Notes under the pieces: model-generated
What the model saw: the letters and a program-made list of their open reading frames with translations, nothing else
The model's database searches: none
What the model was told of the DNA's origin: nothing
Made by a program: the position numbers and the translations under genes
In this document: positions 24,526 to 33,467 of the stretch, piece after piece
Layout: each line of letters opens with the position of its first letter
Position numbering within the stretch: position 1 is the stretch's first letter
From: Streptomyces rubrogriseus
Lineage (GTDB): Bacteria > Actinomycetota > Actinomycetes > Streptomycetales > Streptomycetaceae
Direction: 5' to 3'
Length of the DNA: 64,000 nt
Assembly (NCBI RefSeq): GCF_027947575.1
Contig: NZ_CP116256.1
Span: 3,410,001-3,474,000, forward strand

Positions 24526-25959
24526 ATGACGCAATCGGATTCCCTCACGTACGACGTCGTCGTGATCGGCGCGGGCCCCGTCGGCGAGAACGTCGCCGAC
24601 CGCACCCGGGCGGCCGGACTGTCCACCGCGATCGTGGAGAGCGAACTGGTCGGCGGCGAATGCTCCTACTGGGCGTGCATGCCCAGCAAGGCCCTGCTGC
24701 GCCCGGTCCTGGCCCGCGCGGACGCCCGCCGCCTGCCCGGCCTCGCCCAGGCGGTCCAGGAACCCCTCGACGCCGCGGCCGTCCTCGCCCGCCGGGACGA
24801 GTTCACCTCGCACTGGAAGGACGACGGCCAGGTCCAGTGGGTCGAGGGCATCGGCGCCGACCTGTACCGCGGACAGGGACGGCTCGCCGGACCGCGCACC
24901 GTGGAGGTGGCCGGTCCCGACGGCGCCCGCCGGACCCTGACCGCCCGGCACGCCGTCGCCGTCTGCACCGGCAGCGCCGCCGCCCTGCCCCCGCTGCCCG
25001 GACTCGCCGAGGTACGCCCCTGGACCAGCCGCGAGGCCACCAGCGCCGAGCGCGCGCCCGGCCGGCTGATCGTGGTCGGCGGCGGAGTCGTCGCCGTCGA
25101 GATGGCCACCGCCTGGCAGGCCCTCGGCTCCCGGGTGACGATGCTGGTCCGCGGCGACGGCGGCCTGCTCGCCCGCATGGAGCCGTTCGCCGGGGAACTG
25201 GTCGCCGAGGCGCTCACCGAGGCCGGCGTGGACATCCGCAGCGGCGTCTCCGTCGAGTCCGTCACCCGCGAGAACGGCACCGTCGTCGCCGTCACCGACA
25301 CCGGCGACCGCCTGGAGGCCGACGAGATCCTCTTCGCCACCGGCCGGACGCCGCGCACCGGCGACATCGGACTGGACACCGTCGGCCTGAAGCCGGGTTC
25401 CTGGCTGCCGGTCGACGACAGCCTCCGCGTGGAGGGCAGCGACTGGCTCTACGCCGTCGGCGACGTCAACCACCGCGCCCTCCTCACCCACCAGGGCAAG
25501 TACCAGGCCCGCATCGCCGGTGCCGCCATCGCCGCCCGCGCCTCCGGGGTGCCGATCCTGGAGTCCGACCCCTGGGGCGCGCACGCCGCGACCGCCGACC
25601 ACGACGCCGTGCCCCAGGTGGTGTTCACCGACCCCGAGGCCGCGTCCGTCGGCCTGACCCTGGCCGAGGCCGAGCAGGCGGGACACCGGGTCCGCGCCGT
25701 CGACGTCCCCATCGCGGTGGCCGGGTCGAGCCTGTACGGCGACGGCTACAAGGGCCGCGCCCGCATGGTGGTCGACCTGGAGGAGGAGATCGTCCGCGGC
25801 GTCACCTTCGTCGGCCCGGGCGTCGGCGAGATGATCCACTCCGCGACGATCGCCGTCGCCGGCCGGGTACCGATCAGCCGCCTGTGGCACGCGGTCCCGT
25901 CGTACCCGACGATCAGCGAGGTGTGGCTGAGGCTGCTGGAGACCTACCGGGACAACTGA
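24526..25959 (+). CDS. Pyridine nucleotide-disulfide oxidoreductase-like flavoprotein
   Basis: 477 aa, class I disulfide reductase architecture: FAD motif GAGPVGENVADR, redox pair Cys46 and Cys51 in GGECSYWACMPSK (CxxxxC), NAD(P) motif VVGGGVVAVEMATAW, and a dimerisation domain. The C-terminal active-site motif that is HPT-x2-E in lipoamide dehydrogenase reads YPTISE here, so the catalytic His is a Tyr, as in mercuric-reductase-like enzymes. The natural substrate is uncertain. Divergent from sigma-R-driven thioredoxin, which suggests a role in thiol redox balance. ATG 24526 starts the first strand. Confidence 0.88.
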   Translation: MTQSDSLTYDVVVIGAGPVGENVADRTRAAGLSTAIVESELVGGECSYWACMPSKALLRPVLARADARRLPGLAQAVQEPLDAAAVLARRDEFTSHWKDDGQVQWVEGIGADLYRGQGRLAGPRTVEVAGPDGARRTLTARHAVAVCTGSAAALPPLPGLAEVRPWTSREATSAERAPGRLIVVGGGVVAVEMATAWQALGSRVTMLVRGDGGLLARMEPFAGELVAEALTEAGVDIRSGVSVESVTRENGTVVAVTDTGDRLEADEILFATGRTPRTGDIGLDTVGLKPGSWLPVDDSLRVEGSDWLYAVGDVNHRALLTHQGKYQARIAGAAIAARASGVPILESDPWGAHAATADHDAVPQVVFTDPEAASVGLTLAEAEQAGHRVRAVDVPIAVAGSSLYGDGYKGRARMVVDLEEEIVRGVTFVGPGVGEMIHSATIAVAGRVPISRLWHAVPSYPTISEVWLRLLETYRDN

Positions 25960-25960
25960 C

Positions 25961-25984
25961 GGTCCGGCCGGCCCGGCCCGGACC
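25961..25984 (+). terminator. GC hairpin right after the flavoprotein stop
   Basis: GGTCCGG and CCGGACC arms with a 10 nt GC loop, beginning one base after the TGA. The next gene converges from 26022, so the hairpin can end both transcripts. Confidence 0.5.
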
Positions 25985-26021
25985 CGGCGAGCGGAGCAGC
26001 CCGGCCCGTGCGGGCGGGCGG

Positions 26022-26678
26022 TCAGGCCGCCGGGCCGGGCAGCTCGAATCCCAGCGCCGACGCCGCCCGCCGCGGCGTCGGCTGGGACCAGAGCTCCGCC
26101 ATCGCCGCGTTCGAGGCCAGCGAGCGCGGCTCGGCCCGGTCCAGGTACAGCGTGCCGTCGAGGTGGTCCGTCTCGTGCTGCACGATCCGGGCCGGCCAGC
26201 CCGCGAACACCTCGTCCACCGCCCGGCCGTGCTCGTCCCGTGCCCGCAGCCGCACCTCGGCGTGGCGCGCCACCACCGCCTGCCAGCCCGGCACGCTCAG
26301 GCACCCCTCGAAGAACGCGGCCCGCCCGGCGCCGACCGGCTCGTACGACGGGTTCACCAGCACCCGGAACGGCTGCGGCACCCGCCCCCGCGCCACCCGC
26401 ACCTCGTCCGGCACCGGCGCCGGGTCCTCGATCACCGCGACCCTCAGCCCCACCCCGACCTGCGGCGCGGCCAGGCCGACGCCGGGCGCCGCGTGCATGG
26501 TCAGCCGCAGTGCCTCGACGAACCGCTCGAAGATCGCGGGCGCCAACTGCCCGTCGTACGGCTCGGCCGCACGGCGCAGCACCGGATCCCCGGCCGCGAC
26601 GATCGGCAACGGGCCGCCGACGGCGAGCAGTTCCTCGACCCGCTCGGCCAGCGGGGCACGATCACTCGGAGTTCCCAT
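26022..26678 (-). CDS. def: Peptide deformylase
   Basis: 218 aa. All three deformylase motifs are present: GVGLAAPQVG, EGCLSVPG and QHETDHLDG (metal ligands Cys and two His, catalytic Glu). Removes the formyl group from nascent proteins. Start at ATG 26678, with GGGA upstream; ATG 26690 is an in-frame alternative arising from a duplicated ATGGGAAC. The gene is 43 bp downstream of the TPR gene, which has a sigma-R promoter, so this is probably an oxidative-stress-inducible second deformylase. Confidence 0.93.
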   Translation of the reverse strand: MGTPSDRAPLAERVEELLAVGGPLPIVAAGDPVLRRAAEPYDGQLAPAIFERFVEALRLTMHAAPGVGLAAPQVGVGLRVAVIEDPAPVPDEVRVARGRVPQPFRVLVNPSYEPVGAGRAAFFEGCLSVPGWQAVVARHAEVRLRARDEHGRAVDEVFAGWPARIVQHETDHLDGTLYLDRAEPRSLASNAAMAELWSQPTPRRAASALGFELPGPAA

Positions 26679-26721
26679 CGCGGTTCCCATCGCGTCAGGA
26701 TGCCACGCCACGAGTCACCGC

Positions 26722-27069
26722 TCAGAGTTCCGCGAAGTCGCCCGCGAGGGCCGAGGCGATCCGCAACTGGGCGTCGGCCTCCTCCTGCCGACCCTGTCGT
26801 TCCAGGGTGCGGCCCAGCATCAGCCGGGCGTAGTGCTCGACGGGATCGCGCTCGACGACGACCCGCAGCTCGGCCTCCGCCCGCCGCAGCTGGGCCGAGT
26901 GGTAGTACGAGCGCGCCAGCAGCAGCCGGGGGCCGGTCTGCTCGGGCACCTGCGCGACCAGTCCGTCCAGGACGCGCGCCGCGGCGGCGTAGTCCTTGGC
27001 GTCGAAGAACATCCGCGCGCGCTCCCAGCGCTCCGCCGGCGTTCCGTGGTCGTAGTACGTCATGTCCAC
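26722..27069 (-). CDS. Small TPR protein in the sigma-R regulon
   Basis: 115 aa with about two and a half tetratricopeptide units (RWERARMFFDAKDYAAAARVLDGL, PRLLLARSYYHSAQLRRAEAEL, ARLMLGRTLERQGRQEEADAQL). Probably a protein-interaction module in the cytoplasm; the partner is unknown. I start at GTG 27069 because AAGGAGG lies 6 nt upstream; ATG 27063 two codons later is possible. Preceded by a perfect sigma-R promoter and followed by def in the same direction. Confidence 0.82.
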   Translation of the reverse strand: MDMTYYDHGTPAERWERARMFFDAKDYAAAARVLDGLVAQVPEQTGPRLLLARSYYHSAQLRRAEAELRVVVERDPVEHYARLMLGRTLERQGRQEEADAQLRIASALAGDFAEL

Positions 27070-27092
27070 TGGAAACCTCCTTCGCGCCCTCC

Positions 27093-27118
27093 AACCACGC
27101 CACACGGTTGAACATTCC
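27093..27118 (-). promoter_or_regulatory. Sigma-R promoter of TPR-def operon, GGAAT-N18-GTT
   Basis: GGAAT (27118-27114), exactly 18 bases, GTT (27095-27093) on the minus strand. Transcription would start near 27086, leaving a ~17 nt leader that holds the AAGGAGG ribosome-binding site for the gene at 27069. The match in both boxes and spacing is complete. Confidence 0.87.
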
Positions 27119-27227
27119 ACTACTGGTGGAGGTGCCCGGTGGTGCGCGCGGGGACGCCGTCGCCCGCCACGGTGACGGCCCGCGGTCCGTCTGACGCGAA
27201 GGCCCCGCCGGGTCTAGGTTGGGCGGC

Positions 27228-28193
27228 ATGAGCAACCTTGATCGCGAGGCCGTACCCAGTCTCTGCGGCGGCCGCGGCTTCGTGGTGACGGAGCCCGTAC
27301 GGGAACTTCTCAGCCCTCGCAACGTCAAGCTCGGCGAGTCCACCGAGGTCCGCCGACTGCTGCCCAACCTGGGCCGGCGCATGGTCGGCGCCTGGTGCTT
27401 CGTCGACCACTACGGCCCCGACGACATCGCCGACGAGCCCGGCATGCAGGTGCCACCGCATCCGCACATGGGCCTGCAGACGGTGAGCTGGCTGCACGAG
27501 GGCGAGGTACTGCACCGCGACTCCACCGGCAGCCTGCAGACCATCCGCCCGCGCCAGCTGGGCCTGATGACCTCCGGCCGCGCGATCAGCCACTCGGAGG
27601 AGAGCCCGCGCCCGCACGCGCGCCTCCTGCACGGCGCGCAGCTGTGGGTGGCCCTCCCGGACGCGCACCGCCACACCGACCCGCGCTTCGAGTTCCACGC
27701 CGAGCTGCCCCGGGTCACCGCCCCGGGCCTGGCCGCCACCGTGCTCCTCGGCACCCTCGACACCGCCACCTCGCCCGGCACCACGTACACCCCGCTCGTC
27801 GGCGCCGACCTGGCCCTCACCGGCGGCACGGACGTACGCCTGCCGCTGGAACGGGACTTCGAGTACGCCGTACTGGCCATGAGCGGCGAGGCCCACGTCG
27901 ACGGCGTGCCCCTGGTGCCGGGCTCGATGCTCTACCTCGGCTGCGGCCGCGACGGGTTGCCCCTGCGGGCCGACTCGGACGCGGGGCTGATGCTCCTGGG
28001 CGGCGAGCCGTTCGACGAGGAGCTGATCATGTTCTGGAACTGGATCGGACGGTCCCAGGAGGAGATCGAGCAGGCCCGCCGGGACTGGACGGAAGGCTCC
28101 CGGTTCGGGGAGGTGAAGGGCTACGACGGTGCTCCGCTGCCCGCACCGGAACTGCCGGCGGTGCCGTTGAAGCCGCGGGGCAGGCTGCGCTGA
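27228..28193 (+). CDS. Pirin family protein
   Basis: 321 aa bicupin. The metal-binding motif PPHPHMGLQTVSWLHEGE in the first cupin is intact (His, His, and Glu after His). Pirins bind Fe and include quercetinases and regulators; the role here is unknown. A TAGGTT -10 box at 27215-27220 is 7 nt before the ATG, so the mRNA is probably leaderless, which fits the absence of a ribosome-binding site. An upstream TTG at 27219 is rejected because it would lie within that box. Confidence 0.9.
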   Translation: MSNLDREAVPSLCGGRGFVVTEPVRELLSPRNVKLGESTEVRRLLPNLGRRMVGAWCFVDHYGPDDIADEPGMQVPPHPHMGLQTVSWLHEGEVLHRDSTGSLQTIRPRQLGLMTSGRAISHSEESPRPHARLLHGAQLWVALPDAHRHTDPRFEFHAELPRVTAPGLAATVLLGTLDTATSPGTTYTPLVGADLALTGGTDVRLPLERDFEYAVLAMSGEAHVDGVPLVPGSMLYLGCGRDGLPLRADSDAGLMLLGGEPFDEELIMFWNWIGRSQEEIEQARRDWTEGSRFGEVKGYDGAPLPAPELPAVPLKPRGRLR

Positions 28194-28343
28194 CCCGGTA
28201 GACGGCCGAGTGGTGCGACGCCGGCACCGACCGGTCGGCGTCGCCGGCCGTCCCGCACCGGTCCTGGGTCCAGTAAACTGTCGGCGGGTGCTCTTCGGCA
28301 GCAGGAGCCTGCCCGACGCAGGGGGCGGGAAGACGGGAGCATC

Positions 28344-29570
28344 GTGTCGGTGGCACAACCATGGGGCATACGTGTGCCCTCGTCCGGCGGGAGTGACGAC
28401 TCGGGGACATCCTGGCAATGGCGGGAGACCTCGGTTCTGCTGGTCGAGGACGACCCGGGGGATGCCCTGCTGGTGGAGGAACTCGTCGCCGACAGCACGG
28501 TGAAGATGGACCTGCGCTGGGTCCGTTCGATGGCCGAGGCACGCGAGGCGCTCGCGGTCCAGAGACCCGACTGCGTCCTCCTGGATCTGAACCTGCCGGA
28601 CACCCAGGGCCTGGAAGCGGTGTCCGGCATTCGAGTCCACGCCGATCAGGTCGCCGTCGTCGTGCTCACCGGCCTCGCGGAGGAGGAGACAGGACTGGCG
28701 GCGGTCGCGGCCGGGGCCCAGGACTACCTCGTCAAGGGGCGTGTCGAGCCCGAGCTGTTCGGGCGGGCGGTGCGCTACGCGATCCAGCGCAAGCAGGCCG
28801 AGCAGGCGGCCGTGGCCCTGCAGGCGAGTCAGATGCAGGCTCAGGAGAACGCCCGGCTGGAGCGCGGCCTGCTGCCCCGCCCCCTGCTGCACGACGCCAC
28901 GGTGGACGTCGTGACCCGCTACCGGCCCGGCCGCGCGCACGCACTGCTCGGCGGCGACCTGTACGACATCGTGCAGAGCACCGACGGCGCCGTACACGCG
29001 CTCATCGGCGACGTCTCCGGACACGGGCCCGACGAGGCGGCCCTCGGTGTCGCACTGCGCATCGCCTGGCGCACCCTCGTGCTCAGCGGCGTCACCGGCG
29101 CCGAACAGATAGCCCGGCTGGAGGAGATCCTGGTGGCCGAGCGCGGCGGACCGCAGGTCTTCGCCACGCTGACGAGCCTCACCAGACGACCGGGGGAACC
29201 GCATGTGCGGATGATCCGTGCCGGGCACCCCGGACTGCTGCTGCGCACCGGCGACCGAGTGGAGTGGGTGGAGGTCGACGGCGGTCCCGCGCTGGGCGTC
29301 GTACCCGATGCCGCGCGCTGGCCGGTGCAGGAACTGAAGGTGCCGCAGGACGCGGCCCTGGTGCTGTTCACCGACGGGCTCTTCGAGGGACACATCGGCC
29401 GTGGCAGGGAGCGGCTGGGCGAGGAAAGGCTGCTGCACATGGCGCGGGAGGTGGCGACCCTGCCCCCGGACGCCTTCGTCGACGAGCTGATCGAGCGGGC
29501 CGAATCACTTGCGGAGAGCCAGGGCGGCCTGGCCGACGACGTGGCCGTGCTGCACCTGCGCTGGAAATGA
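28344..29570 (+). CDS. Response regulator with PP2C (SpoIIE-type) phosphatase output
   Basis: 408 aa. Receiver domain at about 29-145 with phospho-acceptor Asp81 in LLDLNLP, a coiled linker, then a PP2C/SpoIIE phosphatase from about 185 with GGDLYD (203-208), DVSGHG, LFTDGLFEG and DDVAVL metal-site motifs. This RsbU/RssB-like design dephosphorylates STAS anti-anti-sigma factors when the receiver is phosphorylated. GTG 28344 with GGGAG upstream. It is first of an eight-gene co-oriented signalling island; the histidine kinase starts 18 bp later. Confidence 0.9.
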   Translation: MSVAQPWGIRVPSSGGSDDSGTSWQWRETSVLLVEDDPGDALLVEELVADSTVKMDLRWVRSMAEAREALAVQRPDCVLLDLNLPDTQGLEAVSGIRVHADQVAVVVLTGLAEEETGLAAVAAGAQDYLVKGRVEPELFGRAVRYAIQRKQAEQAAVALQASQMQAQENARLERGLLPRPLLHDATVDVVTRYRPGRAHALLGGDLYDIVQSTDGAVHALIGDVSGHGPDEAALGVALRIAWRTLVLSGVTGAEQIARLEEILVAERGGPQVFATLTSLTRRPGEPHVRMIRAGHPGLLLRTGDRVEWVEVDGGPALGVVPDAARWPVQELKVPQDAALVLFTDGLFEGHIGRGRERLGEERLLHMAREVATLPPDAFVDELIERAESLAESQGGLADDVAVLHLRWK

Positions 29571-29588
29571 GACGGGCGAACGAGAACG

Positions 29589-31226
29589 GTGTCGGAGAAC
29601 ACGGTGGGTGAGGAGACGGGCGGTCGGCGCATGGGCCGGCGGCTGACGGTGCAGGGCTGGTTCCAGGTGGTCCTGGCGCTGATGGTGCTCATGGTGGTGG
29701 GCGGCAGCGTCGTGGGTGCCCGGCTGCTGGAGGAGACGTCGGACGTCACCGACCGGCTGACCGACCGCTTGCAGCCGGCTCAGACGGAGACGTACAGACT
29801 GCAGGCGGCGCTGATCAACCAGGAGACCGGGGCGCGCGGTTACGCCATCGCCGGCGACCGCCAGTTCCTCGCCCCCTACACGCAGGGCAAGGCGGAGGAG
29901 ACCCGGGCGGCGGCGCGGCTGCGTGAGCTGATCGGGGACCAGCCCCGGCTGCTCGCGGACCTGGAGGCGGTGGAGCGCCAGGCGGCCGACTGGCGGCGCA
30001 CCTACGCCGAGCCGCTCGTGGCCGACGTGTCCTCCGGCGAGCCCCGAACGTCCGTCCGGGCCACGGTTGAGCGGGGGAAGAAGGTCTTCGACGAGATCCG
30101 CGACGCCTGGGAGACCCAGAACGCGGACCTTGCCGAGGCCGTGGCGGACGGCAAGGAGGACCTCGCCGGGGCACGTACCGATCGCAACGTGATCCTCGGT
30201 GCCATGGTGGTGGTCTTCCTGCTGGCCGGTGGGGTTCTGGCCGTCCTCATCAAGGTGCTGGTGGACCGTCCCGTCCAGGCCCTCGGCGAAGCCTCCCGCC
30301 GGGTGAGCGACGGTGACTTCGACCATGTGATCCTCGGTGGCGGGCCGGCCGACCTCGCCGCGGTGGCGGACGCGGTCGAGGGCATGCGGCAGCGGATCGT
30401 CGCCGAGCTCGACGCCTCCCACCGCCAGCAGGAGGTACTCACCCGGCAGACCGCCGACCTGGACGCTCAGGCAGTGGAACTGCGCCGTTCCAACGCCGAA
30501 CTGGAGCAGTTCGCCTACGTCGCCTCCCACGACCTGCAGGAACCGCTGCGCAAGGTGGCCTCCTTCTGCCAGCTGCTGGAGAAGCGGTACGGCGACGAAC
30601 TCGACGACCGCGGCCGGCAGTACATCGACTTCGCCGTCGACGGGGCCAAGCGCATGCAGGTACTCATCAACGACCTGCTCACCTTCTCGCGGGTCGGGCG
30701 CCTCAACGACGCCCGGGTCGAAGTCGACCTCGACCAGGTCCTCACCAAGGCCCTGGCCAACCTGGACACGGCCATCACGGAGACCGGCGCACACGTCGAA
30801 CGACCGGAGCGGCTCCCCAAGGTGGTCGGCGATCCGATGCTGCTGGGCATGGTCTGGCAGAACCTGGTCGGCAACGCCGTCAAGTTCCGGCACCCCGACC
30901 GCGTCCCGAAGGTCGGGATCACCTGCGAAGAGGACGCGGACAGCCCCGGTACCTGGCGACTGTGCGTCACCGACAACGGCATCGGCATTCCCGAGGAGTT
31001 CGCGGAGAAGGTCTTCGTCATCTTCCAGCGGCTGCACGGCCGGGACGCCTACGGCGGCACCGGCATCGGACTGGCCCTGTGCAAGAAGATCGTCGAACAC
31101 CACGGCGGTCACATCCGGCTCGACACCGGCCACACCGGCGGCACTCGCATCTGCTTCACCCTGCCCTCCGGCGGCGGCACCGCCGACGGCACCGACTCCC
31201 ACACCGAGGACAAGACCCTGTCATGA
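29589..31226 (+). CDS. CHASE3-HAMP sensor histidine kinase
   Basis: 545 aa. TM1 at about 25-44, extracytoplasmic CHASE3 domain (NQETGARGYAIAGD), TM2 at about 202-224, HAMP, a coiled linker, HisKA with phospho-His314 in YVASHDLQEPL, and HATPase with DNGIGIP and GGTGIGLALCKKI. The kinase core resembles the phytochrome-type (Cph1-like) group. It probably phosphorylates the receiver proteins on either side. GTG 29589 is chosen; GTG 29604 or ATG 29631 are alternatives. Its stop overlaps the next gene (ATGA). Confidence 0.92.
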   Translation: MSENTVGEETGGRRMGRRLTVQGWFQVVLALMVLMVVGGSVVGARLLEETSDVTDRLTDRLQPAQTETYRLQAALINQETGARGYAIAGDRQFLAPYTQGKAEETRAAARLRELIGDQPRLLADLEAVERQAADWRRTYAEPLVADVSSGEPRTSVRATVERGKKVFDEIRDAWETQNADLAEAVADGKEDLAGARTDRNVILGAMVVVFLLAGGVLAVLIKVLVDRPVQALGEASRRVSDGDFDHVILGGGPADLAAVADAVEGMRQRIVAELDASHRQQEVLTRQTADLDAQAVELRRSNAELEQFAYVASHDLQEPLRKVASFCQLLEKRYGDELDDRGRQYIDFAVDGAKRMQVLINDLLTFSRVGRLNDARVEVDLDQVLTKALANLDTAITETGAHVERPERLPKVVGDPMLLGMVWQNLVGNAVKFRHPDRVPKVGITCEEDADSPGTWRLCVTDNGIGIPEEFAEKVFVIFQRLHGRDAYGGTGIGLALCKKIVEHHGGHIRLDTGHTGGTRICFTLPSGGGTADGTDSHTEDKTLS

Positions 31227-31672
31227 CCACCTATGACGCCACCCCCATCGACGTGCTCCTCGTCGAGGACGACCCGGGCGACGAGCTGATGACCCGCGAG
31301 GCGTTCGAGGACAACAAGATCGGCAACACCCTGCACGTCGTGCGGGACGGCGAGGAAGCCCTCGACTTCCTCTACCGACGTGGCCGGCACGCCGAGGCCC
31401 CGCGGCCCGACCTCATCCTGCTCGACCTCAACCTGCCCAAGTACGACGGGCGTCAGGTGCTGGAGAAGATCAAGTCCGATCAGGATCTGAGCGACATCCC
31501 CGTCGTGGTGCTCACCACCTCGTCGGCCGAGGAGGACATTCTCCGCAGCTACAAGCTGCACGCGAACGCCTACGTCACCAAGCCCGTCGATCTGGACCAG
31601 TTCATCGCCGCGGTCCGCCAGATCGACGACTTCTTCGTGCAGGTGGTACGCCTGCCCCGGCGCCCGGCCTGA
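31223..31672 (+). CDS. Single-domain response regulator (Rcp1-like)
   Basis: 149 aa, receiver domain only: acidic cluster VEDDPGD, phospho-acceptor Asp68 in LLDLNLPKYDG, switch Thr in VVVLTTSS and Lys in TKPVD. The REIR-like long loop (FLYRRGRHAEAPRPD) is typical of Rcp1 regulators paired with phytochrome-type kinases. No output domain, so it may relay phosphate to another protein or act as a phosphate sink. Overlaps the kinase gene by 4 bp. Confidence 0.92.
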   Translation: MTTYDATPIDVLLVEDDPGDELMTREAFEDNKIGNTLHVVRDGEEALDFLYRRGRHAEAPRPDLILLDLNLPKYDGRQVLEKIKSDQDLSDIPVVVLTTSSAEEDILRSYKLHANAYVTKPVDLDQFIAAVRQIDDFFVQVVRLPRRPA

Positions 31673-31805
31673 CACGGCGGTTTGCCTGTACGGTCGCGAT
31701 GAGTACCCTCGGTGCTGGTACTTGGGAAGGCAGGTACGCCCGCGTCGGCCGGTTGTCGAAGCCGCCGCGGAAGGAAGCCGACCCGCGTCCTGAGGAGTCA
31801 CTCGA

Positions 31806-33467
31806 TTGAGTCCGACCGGCTCAGACAGTTCGTCGCGTATTCCGGAGCATGTGACCTCGTCCGTGGGCGCGTCGTGGATGCGGGCGCCCTGCCCGGTACT
31901 GGTCGCCGACGCCGTCGGCGTCGTGGTGGAGGCCAACGCGCGGGCCGCGGCCCTGTTCCCGGAGCCACTGCGCGGAGCCCGCCTGGCGGATGTGGCGCCC
32001 TCCTGGCTCGCCGAGGCGCACCAGCGGGTCGTCCTCACCGGTGAGGACTCGACAGAGCCGGTGCGCGGCCGTCACGCGCAGTGGTCGCTGGAGGGACACG
32101 CGACCCTGGGACCGGACGGCACCGTGGTGTGGTGGCTTGCCGACGACACCGAACGGGCACGGACCCAGGCGGCGCTGCGCAGTGAACAGGAGCGCAACGC
32201 CTTCCTGACGGAGGCGTCGACCCAGATGCTGGCCTCGTTGAATCTCGACCGGTGCACGGAGCTGGCCGTGACGCTGGCTGCCGAACATCTGGCCGACGCG
32301 GCCGTCCTGGTCGCCCCCGCGGCCGGCAAACGCCATCCGCTGGCCATCGGATTCGACGGAAGCGTCTCGCACCGCTCGCTGCAGATGGACCCGTCGACGG
32401 TGCCCGGTCTGGCCGAGGCCCTGCAGGGCTTCCCGCCCGTGCCGTCGCGGTGGATCGATCCGGCGGTGCTGCCCGACTGGGCGGTTCCGGACGGTTTCAC
32501 CGGCCCGGTCGGATCAGTGGTCGTCACTCCACTGCCCGGCCCCGGTTTCCCGGCCGGGGCGCTGATCCTGCTGCGTCGCAGCGGCCGTGACGCGTTCGGC
32601 CCCGCTGAGGAAACGTTCGCCCGGGTGTTCGCCGCCCGGGCGGGAGCAGCGCTGTCCGCTGCCCGCCTCTACCAGGGCCAGGCCGACGTCACCGCCACAC
32701 TCATGGCCGACCTGCTGCCTCCCCTGCTGCGACAGGCACAGGGAGTGGAGTTCGCGGGCGGCTACCGCACGGCGAAGGACACCGAACGCGTCGGAGGGGA
32801 CTTCTACGACGTGCATCCCGGAGCCGGACCCGACGACGAGATCCTCGCGGTACTGGGCGACGTGTGCGGCAAGGGCCTCGATGCCGCCGTCCTGACCGGC
32901 AAGATCCGCAATACGCTCCAGGCGCTGCTGCCGATGGCCGACGATCACCAGAAACTGCTGGCACTGCTCAACGGGGCCCTCATCAACAGCCGGCACACCC
33001 GCTTCGCAACCCTGGTCCTGGCCTCGGTGCTGCGGCAGGGCAGCCTCACCCGGCTACGGCTGACCAGCGCCGGCCACCCCGCGCCGTTGATCCTCCGGCG
33101 CGACGGCACGGTGCGGGAAGCGGCGACCTCGGGCACGCTGATCGGCGTACTGCCCGACATCAGGTCCACCACCGTCGAGGCCAGCCTGGCGCCGGGCGAA
33201 ACGTGTCTGCTGTTCACCGACGGTGTCACCGAGGCGAAGGGCGGACCACTGGGCGAGGCGATGTTCGGCGAGGAGCGCCTGCGTGCCGCGCTCGGAGAGT
33301 GCGCCGGCCTGCCCGCCGAAGCCGTCGTCGAACGTGTCCAGATGCTCGTGTCCGAGTGGATCGACGACAACCGGCACGACGACATCGCCGTCATGGCGAT
33401 CACCGCGCCCCACACCACGCATCTGGCAGCCGTGGACGGACACACCCCGGGCAGGTACACCGCGTGA
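31806..33467 (+). CDS. PAS-GAF-PP2C phosphatase (RsbU/RsbP-like)
   Basis: 553 aa. PAS domain at about 27-115, GAF domain at about 135-290, PP2C/SpoIIE phosphatase from about 305 with GGDFYDV, DVCGKG, LFTDGVTEA and DDIAVM. Dephosphorylates STAS antagonists in partner switching after a signal at PAS or GAF; no cofactor residue is clear. The start is TTG 31806, backed by GAGGAG 8 nt upstream. Overlaps the cobalamin-binding gene (GTGA), so the two proteins are made together. Confidence 0.9.
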   Translation: MSPTGSDSSSRIPEHVTSSVGASWMRAPCPVLVADAVGVVVEANARAAALFPEPLRGARLADVAPSWLAEAHQRVVLTGEDSTEPVRGRHAQWSLEGHATLGPDGTVVWWLADDTERARTQAALRSEQERNAFLTEASTQMLASLNLDRCTELAVTLAAEHLADAAVLVAPAAGKRHPLAIGFDGSVSHRSLQMDPSTVPGLAEALQGFPPVPSRWIDPAVLPDWAVPDGFTGPVGSVVVTPLPGPGFPAGALILLRRSGRDAFGPAEETFARVFAARAGAALSAARLYQGQADVTATLMADLLPPLLRQAQGVEFAGGYRTAKDTERVGGDFYDVHPGAGPDDEILAVLGDVCGKGLDAAVLTGKIRNTLQALLPMADDHQKLLALLNGALINSRHTRFATLVLASVLRQGSLTRLRLTSAGHPAPLILRRDGTVREAATSGTLIGVLPDIRSTTVEASLAPGETCLLFTDGVTEAKGGPLGEAMFGEERLRAALGECAGLPAEAVVERVQMLVSEWIDDNRHDDIAVMAITAPHTTHLAAVDGHTPGRYTA

